NCBI GenBank assembly: GCA_035315685.1
Contig: DATFXR010000014.1
Coordinates: 1-22,413 of the forward strand
Origin: QHWK01 sp035315685
GTDB taxonomy: Bacteria; Acidobacteriota; Vicinamibacteria; Vicinamibacterales; CAVVIG01
Direction of reading: 5' to 3'
DNA length: 22,413 nucleotides
Shown: positions 1 to 6,762 of the stretch, in pieces
How the letters are laid out: the number at the start of each line of letters is the position of its first letter
How positions within the stretch are numbered: position 1 is the stretch's first letter
Notes under the pieces: generated by a model
Seen by the model: the letters and a program-made list of their open reading frames with translations, nothing else
Database searches by the model: none
Told to the model about the DNA's origin: nothing
Program-made: the position numbers and the translations under genes

Positions 1-1463
1 TAGTCGAGATCGTATCCGCGCCGACCCGGCACCAGGCGGTTCGTCGGGTGCGTGAGGATCGACACCAGGGGATGCTTCATCGCTGCGATGTACCGCGTCA
101 TCAGCTGCTCGGGAGCATGGCCGGCGCGCTCGTGGAGCGACGCGAGCACGATATCGAATCGCGCGAGGATGTGGTCCGGAAAGTCGAGCCGGCCATCGGG
201 CAGGATGTCCACTTCGCACCCATGGAGAATCGCGATGTCGGCATGTTTCTCGCGCAGCGCGGCGATTTCATCGGCCTGCCGCTGCACGCCGTCTGCGGTG
301 AGGTTGCGGACGGCCGCGGAATGCTCCGAGTGATCCGTGATCGCCATGTACTCGTAGCCGAGCGCACGACACGCTTCGACCATCGCCTCGATTGCGTCGC
401 GCCCGTCGCTCCACGTCGAGTGCATGTGAAGATCGCCGCGGATGTCGGAAGCCGCGATCAGCCGAGGCAGGCTGCCGTGCAGGGCGGCCTCGACTTCGTC
501 CTCACCGTGCCTGATTTCCGGGGGAATGAACGGAAGGCCCAGCGCGCGGTAGACGTGCGCCTCGGTTGACATCGGCTGCGAGGCGCCGTCAGGTCCCGTG
601 AGTCCTGCGGCGGTGAGCGTCCACCCACGAGCCCGGGCGAGCGCACGCAGCGCGGCATAGTGCACGGGCGAACCGGTGAGAGACAGCTGAACGGTGCCGG
701 CGATCGCCGGTGCTGGAACGCGCACGCTCACCTGGGAGCGCGCGACGAGCACCGTCGCGCGGCGGGCGCTGCGATGCAGAACTTGCGAGATTTGCGGGGA
801 CTGCAGCGCTGCGTCGATGACGGGCGCCGGATCGGCCGCGGGCCCGATCAGTTCGATGTCACCCACGAAGTCTTGTCCGCGTCGAAGCGATCCCGTCGCC
901 TCGGCCCAGACGACACCCGGTACGGCGCGCAGCGTTTCCAGCATCGGCGCGGCGAGCGTGGTCGCACGCCCGAGCGGCACCCGCGGGACGTGCGCGCGCA
1001 GCGACGGCAGTGCCTCGCTCACGCGCCGCTCGACCTCCGCATCGAGTCCGTCGATGCTCCGAATGTGGTGTTCGCGGACGGCCTCCGCAAGATCTGCCGC
1101 CGACGTCACACCGAGGGCGCGATGAATCGCCGCGAGCTGTTCCAGCGTGACCGCGTCCGACTCGTACAACCATCGCAAGTCGGCTGGCAAGTCGGCGACC
1201 GTCGATTCGACGAGCACCCAGCCACCGGCCTCGTACATCTGGCGCAGCCGTGCCAGCGCCGCAGCATCGATGCCGGCAGGCGGATCGCTGAACAGCGGTT
1301 CGAGGTCGTTGTCCGACTCGATGTGATGCGCCCGCGCGACGGCAGCGGCGCGCAGCAGCAGCGATTCTTCCGCCGCATCGCCGCGAATCGATGCGAGCGC
1401 CGCAAGTTGCCCGAGGATACGAGACAGCGACGACCCGATCGCGGAACGAAGTTCTCCGGGAAT
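1..1463 (-). CDS. PolX-like protein with C-terminal PHP phosphoesterase domain, partial (3' end outside window)
   Basis: The minus-strand frame is open from the window edge to an in-frame TGA at 1479-1481. About 487 residues are visible, and a typical PolX has about 570, so the last ~85-90 residues are missing. Order: an N-terminal helical segment resembling the PolX 8-kDa region, a degenerate helix-hairpin-helix region, an X-family nucleotidyltransferase domain (GSLRRG then GDIELI), then a PHP domain with GDLHMHSTWSDG (HxH at 420-428), ITDHS, GCEVDI, ASLHE and ILTHP. PHP metal ligands look intact. The polymerase site does not: the usual DxD reads D-I-E, and the third carboxylate (normally VDLR) reads VSVR. 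No ATG, GTG or TTG lies at the expected N terminus. An ATT at 1461-1463, 11 nt after a GAAAGG, is the best guess, and the first ATG is far inside. It follows the rhodanese-like gene directly, so it is probably co-transcribed. Family membership is confident; start and activity are not. Confidence 0.85.
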   Translation of the reverse strand, partial: MPGELRSAIGSSLSRILGQLAALASIRGDAAEESLLLRAAAVARAHHIESDNDLEPLFSDPPAGIDAAALARLRQMYEAGGWVLVESTVADLPADLRWLYESDAVTLEQLAAIHRALGVTSAADLAEAVREHHIRSIDGLDAEVERRVSEALPSLRAHVPRVPLGRATTLAAPMLETLRAVPGVVWAEATGSLRRGQDFVGDIELIGPAADPAPVIDAALQSPQISQVLHRSARRATVLVARSQVSVRVPAPAIAGTVQLSLTGSPVHYAALRALARARGWTLTAAGLTGPDGASQPMSTEAHVYRALGLPFIPPEIRHGEDEVEAALHGSLPRLIAASDIRGDLHMHSTWSDGRDAIEAMVEACRALGYEYMAITDHSEHSAAVRNLTADGVQRQADEIAALREKHADIAILHGCEVDILPDGRLDFPDHILARFDIVLASLHERAGHAPEQLMTRYIAAMKHPLVSILTHPTNRLVPGRRGYDLD

Positions 1464-1470
1464 CGAGGAG

Positions 1471-1836
1471 TTAGCCTTTCAGTGCGCCCGGTTCGGGCGG
1501 CGCCTGCTTCGGCGCTTCTTTCGTCTCGGTGGGAAGGTTCGCTGCCAGCCACTCGCTGATGCCGCCTTTGAGGGCAGCAGCACGGTAGCCCTGACGGATC
1601 AGCTCGGCGGCCACGTTCGTACTCGCCAGCTCGTTTGGATCCGAGTCGTAGACGACGATCTCGCGGTCGCGCGGCAGCGACGGCAGTGGCGCGTCGGCCA
1701 GGACGCGCACTGCGCCAGGCAATTTCACCGTGCTGTGCTCGTATGGATATTTGAGTCGAGCGTCGACGACGACGATAGGAGCCCCGGTGTCGAGGCGCTG
1801 CTTGAGCTCTTCTCTGGAAATCCGCGGGACCGGCAC
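1471..1836 (-). CDS. Rhodanese-like domain protein lacking the catalytic cysteine
   Basis: A single rhodanese domain of 121 residues if the GTG at 1836 is the start. Recognisable elements are REELKQRLD, the strand PIVVVDAR, EIVVYDSDPNE and the C-terminal GGISEWLA motif. In active rhodaneses the loop after the VVY strand carries the sulfur-accepting Cys; here positions 64 and 66 are both Asp (Y-D-S-D-P-N-E), so sulfur transfer is unlikely and a binding or regulatory role is more plausible. The tail is Pro/Glu/Lys rich. The frame stays open upstream, but that part is Arg-rich and overlaps the gene at 1898-2113, so the short form is preferred. A TTGACA/CACAAT promoter ends 8 nt before this GTG. 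The PolX-like gene follows immediately. Confidence 0.75.
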   Translation of the reverse strand: MPVPRISREELKQRLDTGAPIVVVDARLKYPYEHSTVKLPGAVRVLADAPLPSLPRDREIVVYDSDPNELASTNVAAELIRQGYRAAALKGGISEWLAANLPTETKEAPKQAPPEPGALKG

Positions 1837-1844
1837 GACGCAGT

Positions 1845-1874
1845 ATTGTGATCGCGCCGTCCGGGCAGTGTCAA
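1845..1874 (-). promoter_or_regulatory. Sigma-70-type promoter for the rhodanese-like/PolX-like genes
   Basis: On the minus strand a perfect -35 TTGACA (1874-1869) is followed by 18 nt and a CACAAT -10 (1850-1845, 4 of 6 consensus). The predicted transcription start is near 1838, almost on the GTG at 1836, so the mRNA would be leaderless or nearly so. There is no Shine-Dalgarno sequence before that GTG, which fits. Confidence 0.5.
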
Positions 1875-1897
1875 CTTGCCGGCTGTCGCCGCCGCGC

Positions 1898-2113
1898 TCA
1901 GTTCGTGGCCGCGCGCGGGAACGGCACGACACGAGCCGGCGTCCGCGCCGCGGCAATCGTTTGCGTGTCGCGCGCCGGCGCGTCTTGCGCGCCGACCGAC
2001 CATCCCGACGAGCGCTTCCCGCAGTGGATGCAGCGCAGAAAGATCTGACCCGGTTCACACCACATGCCGTAGTCGTGACGGCCAGAAACGTAGCAATTGA
2101 ACAGATTCCACAT
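1898..2113 (-). CDS. Small Cys-rich conserved hypothetical protein
   Basis: A 71-residue protein. The ATG at 2113 is chosen because GAGGA lies 7 nt upstream; a longer in-frame extension to 2212 has no such support. The N-terminal half is compact and carries Cys7, His13, Cys19 and a FLRCIHCG knuckle (Cys28, Cys31), which suggests a small zinc-binding fold. The C-terminal 25-30 residues are low-complexity Ala/Arg/Pro. I recall similar short proteins with a WCEPG...FLRCxHCGxRSSGW pattern as uncharacterised, so no function is assigned. It lies 61 nt upstream of the rhodanese-like gene on the same strand but is separated from it by a good promoter. Confidence 0.7.
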   Translation of the reverse strand: MWNLFNCYVSGRHDYGMWCEPGQIFLRCIHCGKRSSGWSVGAQDAPARDTQTIAAARTPARVVPFPRAATN

Positions 2114-2214
2114 GAGATGATCCTCGAGCCACTCGGGCGCTCTCCCAAATGGCAAAGACAATGCCGTCATGTGTCCGGCCAGCGGTTGCATCGGCGTGCA
2201 GTCTGAAAACATTC

Positions 2215-2232
2215 GATTTTCTGTTGAAAATC
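2215..2232. promoter_or_regulatory. AT-rich palindrome in a divergent intergenic region
   Basis: A perfect 7-bp inverted repeat, GATTTTC-TGTT-GAAAATC, lies between the divergent small genes at 1898-2113 and 2335-2538. It stands out as an A/T island in GC-rich DNA and is followed by no T-run, so an operator or promoter-proximal site is more likely than a terminator. No regulator can be named. Confidence 0.35.
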
Positions 2233-2334
2233 CGAGATCACCGCGCGATCAGACGTGGGTGGCGGTGTTCAAAGTGCAGCACATGTCTCGTCGGGCAGCG
2301 GACACTTCTGTAAGATGCCGGCAGCAAACAGCAC

Positions 2335-2538
2335 ATGGCCAGGCAAGTCGATTTGAGGGGTCGCCGTTTCTGGATCATGTCGGAGCCGCACGGCGTCGGC
2401 TGGAAGGCCACCGTGATCGAGATCAAGGCCGATCAGGCGCACGAGGACGTCGGGATCGAGGCGACGGCCGACACGCGCACCGCTGCAGACGACGCCGCCG
2501 AGCGGAAGCTTCGGCAGTTGCTGCAGGCGCACAAGTAG
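2335..2538 (+). CDS. Small conserved hypothetical protein (67 aa)
   Basis: A 67-residue soluble protein on the plus strand, transcribed away from the gene at 1898-2113. The start is an ATG at 2335 with no clear Shine-Dalgarno sequence. Sequence features are RRFWIMSEPHGVGWKATVIE (probable beta strands), then a helical C terminus with TAADDAAERKLRQLL. Third codon positions are strongly G/C and the composition looks protein-like, unlike the antisense frames. It has no transmembrane segment, signal peptide or motif I can link to a function. A TAAGAT hexamer at 2311-2316 could serve as a weak -10 box. Confidence 0.6.
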   Translation: MARQVDLRGRRFWIMSEPHGVGWKATVIEIKADQAHEDVGIEATADTRTAADDAAERKLRQLLQAHK

Positions 2539-2605
2539 AACGATCTCGTGAACGCGTACCGCCGTGGATCGCCAGGAAGGCATGAACATCACTTTTCCTC
2601 TTCCT

Positions 2606-2645
2606 GACTTCGTGACTTCGTGCCTTCGCGACTTCGTGACTTGTG
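2606..2645. repeat. Five-unit 8-bp tandem repeat (GACTTCGT type)
   Basis: Five consecutive 8-bp units: GACTTCGT, GACTTCGT, GCCTTCGC, GACTTCGT, GACTTGTG. The tract ends 2 bp before the stop codon of the methyltransferase gene at 2648. A 15-bp stretch (2616-2630) recurs exactly at 6705-6719, also just downstream of a minus-strand gene. Read on the minus strand it is the purine-rich form with CACGAAG cores. Confidence 0.75.
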
Positions 2646-2647
2646 AG

Positions 2648-3301
2648 TTATCGCGTCGCCCGCAGCACGGCGAAGGCGCCGCGCCGCCACAACACCTCTA
2701 CGCGGAAGCGGCTCTCGCGCAGCAGTCCGATCTCCGCATCGAGAGGGACATACACATCCTCGTGCGACCACGCACGCAGAAGACCGCGGGCCACCGCGGG
2801 CGAGTACGCGCGGCGCAGGTGCGCGAGCCAGCGGTCGAACTGCGTGCGGCGCACGCGCGAATCGGCCGCCGGCTGACAGTCGACGGTGATCATCATGCCG
2901 CCGCGCCGGAGCGCGGCGTGGAGCCGGCGATACAACGATCGTTTCGCTGGCCGCGTGCGGATGTGATGCAGTGAAAAAGAGGCGACCGCGACGTCGCAGC
3001 GCGGCAGCGCCTTGATGGTAAACGAACCGGCGACCAGCGTGGCGCGCGAGCCGAGGCGTCTGGCGGCGAGCGCCAGGATCTCGGCGTCGGCGTCGATGCC
3101 AATTGCGTGCGCCCGCCGGGCGTGTGCCAGGCAGGCTGCTGACAGGGCGCCCGTCCCGACACCGAGATCCAGGATCGTGTGCGCGTCTGCTGGCATCGCC
3201 TCGCCAGCCACCGCGATCATTTCCTCGTAGTCGGGGATGAACGTCCGGATGCGCGCGTCGTACTCCGAGAGCTGGATGCCGAGATGCCTGGCGACACTCA
3301 T
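2648..3301 (-). CDS. Class I SAM-dependent methyltransferase
   Basis: A 217-residue protein with the Rossmann SAM-binding motif I ILDLGVGTGALS (about residues 43-54), an acidic strand end (IGIDAD) for the ribose, and post-motif SFSLHHI. The N-terminal EYDARIRTFIPDYEEMI resembles small-molecule methyltransferases of the ubiE/Tam-like group. The substrate cannot be read from sequence. The ATG at 3301 overlaps the TGA of the zinc-ribbon gene as ATGA, so translation is probably coupled; a longer open frame reaching 3451 is rejected for that reason. The gene ends next to the 8-bp repeat tract. Confidence 0.85.
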   Translation of the reverse strand: MSVARHLGIQLSEYDARIRTFIPDYEEMIAVAGEAMPADAHTILDLGVGTGALSAACLAHARRAHAIGIDADAEILALAARRLGSRATLVAGSFTIKALPRCDVAVASFSLHHIRTRPAKRSLYRRLHAALRRGGMMITVDCQPAADSRVRRTQFDRWLAHLRRAYSPAVARGLLRAWSHEDVYVPLDAEIGLLRESRFRVEVLWRRGAFAVLRATR

Positions 3302-3501
3302 GACGAGGGCTCGTGCTCGTATCCAGGGCACGCTACCACCGGCAGCACCGGATACTTGCGGAAGGTCGGGTCGTCGTCCGAGCGACGACACCGATAGAAG
3401 GTCGATTCGCGCGAGGATTTGATCACCTCGACGTGCCGGCACGACGCGCAAAGCCCCACGCGAAGCGACGTCGTGTCCGGTGTGGTGTCGGCCACGGGCA
3501 A
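3298..3501 (-). CDS. Small four-cysteine zinc-ribbon-like protein
   Basis: A 67-residue protein with Cys18-x2-Cys21, Cys38 and Cys58, the spacing of a small zinc ribbon, and the conserved-looking words LCASCRHV, STFYRC and YPVLPVVACPGY. Proteins of this pattern occur widely as conserved hypotheticals; no function is known to me. The start is uncertain: TTG at 3501 is the longest, with in-frame GTG codons at 3495 and near 3453; none has a strong Shine-Dalgarno sequence. Its TGA overlaps the ATG of the methyltransferase by 4 nt, so the two form a coupled pair. Zinc binding is inferred from the cysteines. Confidence 0.75.
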   Translation of the reverse strand: MPVADTTPDTTSLRVGLCASCRHVEVIKSSRESTFYRCRRSDDDPTFRKYPVLPVVACPGYEHEPSS

Positions 3502-3509
3502 TGCTGCAG

Positions 3510-3641
3510 TTACAACGACCCGATCGCGAGCGCGCCGCCGATCATGACGGCCTCGTCGCCGCGCAGAAACGACCAGTCAGCGGCTGCGAGCAGCTGGCGC
3601 AGAGAGTCGTCGCGGGTGCGAGCACGGCGGCTTGTTATCAC
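3510..3641 (-). CDS. Possible 43-residue hypothetical protein
   Basis: A short minus-strand frame with a GTG start at 3641 and TAA at 3512-3510, ending 8 nt before the start of the zinc-ribbon gene. About four fifths of its third codon positions are G or C, higher than chance frames here. It contains RQLLAAADWSFLRGDEAV and a hydrophobic end (MIGGALAIGSL). It could be a real leader peptide of the downstream pair or the tail of a decayed gene, since the frame continues upstream into the kinase 3' end without a stop nearby. Not recognised as any family. Confidence 0.3.
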   Translation of the reverse strand: MITSRRARTRDDSLRQLLAAADWSFLRGDEAVMIGGALAIGSL

Positions 3642-3704
3642 ACGGAGGCGGATCGGTCAACGAGTCCCCGCAGACAGCGGGAGAGTGTCGCGTCGGCTCG
3701 ATTG

Positions 3705-6323
3705 TTAATGCGGTCGCTGTGCCAACGGCACCCACCAGTTCAGGACGACGGTAATCGGCGCATCCGTAGCCTCCACGCGACGCCGCTCGACCAGGAACCG
3801 CTGATCATCGAGGCCGACGTCGTAGCCAAAGGCGCCGGACGTCGGACCGAACTGGAAGAGTTTTTTCGGTACACTCGCCGACAGCGTCGGCTCGAACCTC
3901 ACGTCGATCGCCATCATCGCCAAATCTCGCGACACAAAGAACAACTCGTGACCCGAATGACTCCAGCGCGGCGTCGTTCCGCCGCCGCCGGACACCTGAA
4001 TTCTTCCCGTCGCAGGCGGCAGCGGTTGAACGTAGATCTCGTCCCTGCCGGTTTCGTCCGCAACGTATGCGATGTGGCGACTATCTGGAGACAGTTGTCC
4101 GTCGCGGGATCGGCCGTTTCGAGATCCAACCGGGATCGGCGCGCTGACACTTGGGAGCGGCCACAGAAATATTTTTCCAGACGGGGTCTGAAATAGCAGA
4201 TTTTTCCCGTCGGACGACCACGACGTCGGCAGCCCGAAGACATCACCGAGTACCGTCTCGTCCGCACTCCCGTCCGCATTCTTCACGTAGATCCTCCCGG
4301 ACTGAGCGAAGGCAAGCCGGCGGCTGTCCGGAGACCACACGGCGCCTGCGGCGCCGCCGCGCGTCAGTCGTGACGCGATGCCTCGGTCGATATCGGTCAG
4401 CCACACGTCCATTTCCCCGCGCGTCCGTTCGCCCGCAGCTATCGACCGTCCATCGGGAGACAGCCGCGGATTGGAGCCGGCAAGCTCGATCGAGCCGAAC
4501 CGCTCCCCCGAGCGGCCGACCCAGTACAAGACTCCAGACGCGAAGTCTCCGCCGGTCTGGTACGCGAGGATCCCCGCGGCAGACACACCAGCTGTGGGAA
4601 TGACTATCGGGCTCGCGACTGTGCCGATGCCGTTGACGATCAGGCGAGGTGCACCGCGGACCTGACCCGCGTTCTCGTCGAACTCACGGGCTACGAGCTG
4701 TCCATCGGTCACATAGAACAAGTACGTAGCACCCCGGGGCGTAGGCGCGACGAGCGCTCCGCTGAAGACATCGTCGAGAATCAGTCTCCGGGCCGGTGAG
4801 TCGAGCGACGCCAGGTGCAGGGCGCCCGCTGCATTGTTGCCGCCAATGCGAAAGACGAACCGCTTGCCGTCCGTCAGGAAGGCGGGAAATGCCGCACCGC
4901 GTTCACCCGCGTTCGCGTCAAGACGAACCGCCGGTGTGGGAGCGCCGCCTTCAGCCGGCATGCGTGACAAACCGTCGCCCGTGAACAGGAGATCACCGAA
5001 CTGGTTCAACGACCCGTGCCAGGGTCCGACGACTCGGGCCAACTCACGCACGGAGCCGTCAGCGATGTCGAGCCGCTTGAGGACGAATCCACTCGAGAAC
5101 GCCAGGAATCGACCATCGGTCGACCAGAACGGGTGCAGTGCGCCCTCAGTACCGGCCAGCGGTCGCGTTTCGGTGGAGCCCAGGTCGCGGAGATGAAGCC
5201 GTGTGGTCCCATCCGGAGCGGTCATGGTGTACGCCAGCGTGCGACCATCGGGTGAGATGGCCGGCGTGCCGGGCGGGATCTTGCTGCCTGCGGGCGCATG
5301 AATCTCGAAGCGCACGACGTTGGGCAGCGGCGCGAGCGCGCGCTCCAGCCACAACGAGACCGCCGCGGCTGCGAGCGCGGACCCTGCCGCAAATGGCAGG
5401 ACCCATGGCCACAGGCGGCGCGGGGCAGGTGGCGCACCAACCGACGGTTCGACGGTGGTCTCGAGTTCGACCGCACCTTCCAGTGCGAGCCGCGCCTCGC
5501 CGATATCACGCAATCGTTGCCGGGGATCCTTTCTCAGGCAACGGCGAAGACACATCCGGACTCCCGGGGACAGCACGGGCAGAAGCGCCCAACTCGGCTC
5601 CGACTTCATCACCTCGGCCAGCGTCAGCGACACGTCCTCGGCGTCGAACGCCCGCCTGCCCGTGAGCATTTCGAACAGCAGGCACCCAAAGGCCCAGATG
5701 TCCGCGCGCTTGTCGATCGGCTTTCCGCGCGCCTGTTCCGGACTCATGTACGCCGCCGTACCGAGAATGATGCCCGCCTGTGTCATCGCTGGCGAGGTGA
5801 TCGTCGGGGACGTCGAGAAGCTTCCCGTCGCCACGCCAGCTGGCTCGATGGCCTTCGCGAGCCCGAAGTCGAGCACTTTGACGGTGCCGTCCGGCCGCAC
5901 CTTGACGTTGGCCGGCTTCAGGTCGCGATGGACGATCCCCTGCTCGTGCGCTGTCTCCAGGGCTTCGGCAATCTGCCGTGCCACTGCCAGCGCTTCATCG
6001 AGGGGAATCGGCCCGCTGGCGAGACGATCGGCGAGCGTCGGTCCCTCGACCAGTTCCATGACGAGCGCACGGATGCCGTCGGCCTCCTCGAATCCGTGGA
6101 TCTGCGCGATGTTCGGGTGATTCAGCGCCGCCAGCAGTCTGGCTTCGCGCTCGAACCGTGCGATCCGATCCGGATCGGCCGCAACGGTACCGGGCAGGAT
6201 CTTGATCGCGACATCGCGATCGAGCTTCCGGTCCCGCGCTCGATAGACCTCGCCCATACCGCCGCGGCCAATGGGCGCGACGATTTCGTACGAACCGAAT
6301 CGAACGCCTGCGATCAGATCCAT
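3705..6323 (-). CDS. Membrane Ser/Thr protein kinase with C-terminal TolB/PD40 beta-propeller
   Basis: An 872-residue Hanks-type kinase. All catalytic elements are present: glycine loop GRGGMGEVY (19-27), Lys41, Glu60, HRDLKPAN with Asp134, DFG at 152-154, and SPE (194-196) after a Thr/Ser-rich activation segment. A single hydrophobic segment (roughly 305-325, following APPAPRRLWPWV) predicts one membrane pass. Beyond it come repeated TolB-like blades with SPDGR, STDGR, SPDSRR and SPDSRH words. The kinase faces the cytoplasm and the propeller the periplasm, where it could sense a ligand; the ligand is unknown. This architecture is common in Acidobacteriota. A TAGAAT -10-like box at 6359-6354 lies 30 nt upstream. 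It is not obviously in an operon with the TonB receptor, 428 bp away. Confidence 0.93.
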   Translation of the reverse strand: MDLIAGVRFGSYEIVAPIGRGGMGEVYRARDRKLDRDVAIKILPGTVAADPDRIARFEREARLLAALNHPNIAQIHGFEEADGIRALVMELVEGPTLADRLASGPIPLDEALAVARQIAEALETAHEQGIVHRDLKPANVKVRPDGTVKVLDFGLAKAIEPAGVATGSFSTSPTITSPAMTQAGIILGTAAYMSPEQARGKPIDKRADIWAFGCLLFEMLTGRRAFDAEDVSLTLAEVMKSEPSWALLPVLSPGVRMCLRRCLRKDPRQRLRDIGEARLALEGAVELETTVEPSVGAPPAPRRLWPWVLPFAAGSALAAAAVSLWLERALAPLPNVVRFEIHAPAGSKIPPGTPAISPDGRTLAYTMTAPDGTTRLHLRDLGSTETRPLAGTEGALHPFWSTDGRFLAFSSGFVLKRLDIADGSVRELARVVGPWHGSLNQFGDLLFTGDGLSRMPAEGGAPTPAVRLDANAGERGAAFPAFLTDGKRFVFRIGGNNAAGALHLASLDSPARRLILDDVFSGALVAPTPRGATYLFYVTDGQLVAREFDENAGQVRGAPRLIVNGIGTVASPIVIPTAGVSAAGILAYQTGGDFASGVLYWVGRSGERFGSIELAGSNPRLSPDGRSIAAGERTRGEMDVWLTDIDRGIASRLTRGGAAGAVWSPDSRRLAFAQSGRIYVKNADGSADETVLGDVFGLPTSWSSDGKNLLFQTPSGKIFLWPLPSVSAPIPVGSRNGRSRDGQLSPDSRHIAYVADETGRDEIYVQPLPPATGRIQVSGGGGTTPRWSHSGHELFFVSRDLAMMAIDVRFEPTLSASVPKKLFQFGPTSGAFGYDVGLDDQRFLVERRRVEATDAPITVVLNWWVPLAQRPH

Positions 6324-6751
6324 CCAGGGCGTCGCGGTAACCGGACGCCGCTTATTCTAAGCAGATCGGCCCGTCAAGCAGTCGTGCCCTGCGACTTCAG
6401 CGGCTACAGTCTTCGACCAGTCACCAGGCGCAGCCCTTTGAATCGAACGAAATCCTTACGTTGACGAGATCGTTCGCGTGCGCGATCGAGGCGATTGGCA
6501 CGTCGGTGACGAGGCGGGCGTGCCGATGCTTTCAAATCGCGTGCGCCGCCTGCCGTGCCACGTGGCGGAAACTGATCGTAGCGAAGGATCGGAAGGACGC
6601 CTCCACGACGTCGTGAAGGCAGTGCCCCAGTGGCACGCGCTGTCTAATCGCGCGATTCGCGACGAAGGGTACGAAATCACCAAGAAGAAGATTGTTCTTC
6701 GTGTCTTCGTGCCTTCGCGGCGACCGGTGCTTCTTCAGCGTCGACAGCGCA
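6324..6751. other. 428-bp intergenic region: kinase upstream region, possible orphan frame, 8-bp repeats
   Basis: The kinase-proximal end holds TAGAAT (6359-6354, minus), a candidate -10. The middle holds a plus-strand open frame listed separately. The right end holds three 8-bp units (6695-6718) related to the repeat at 2606-2645. There is no T-run terminator after the TonB receptor stop at 6752. No RNA gene is visible. Confidence 0.5.
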
Positions 6752-6762
6752 CTAGAACCTGA
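6442..6762 (+). pseudogene. Possible orphan coding remnant on the plus strand
   Basis: The frame opens after a TGA at 6439-6441 and runs to a TGA at 6760-6762. The first ~80 residues look protein-like: NPYVDEIVRVRDRGDWHV, then NRVRRLPCHVAE and WHALSNRAIRDEGYEITKKK. There is no ATG or GTG near the apparent N terminus; the first GTG, at 6478, falls inside the coherent part. The last part runs through the repeat and into the antisense of the TonB receptor, so the real end was probably lost. A decayed small gene is the simplest reading; a chance frame is possible. No family recognised. Confidence 0.25.
6695..6718. repeat. Three-unit 8-bp repeat related to 2606-2645
   Basis: Units TTCTTCGT, GTCTTCGT and GCCTTCGC. 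Positions 6705-6719 match 2616-2630 exactly (15 bp). It lies about 35 bp downstream of the TonB receptor stop codon, a placement like that of the first copy after the methyltransferase gene. Confidence 0.65.

Noticed and set aside
48..569. 173-codon plus-strand frame at the window start
   Set aside because: Antisense of the PHP domain; the minus frame, cut by the window edge, has the real metal-binding motifs.
5298..6464. 388-codon open frame on the plus strand
   Set aside because: Antisense to the kinase gene; Arg/Gly/His-rich composition typical of GC-rich shadow frames, no family motif, while the opposite strand has every kinase motif.
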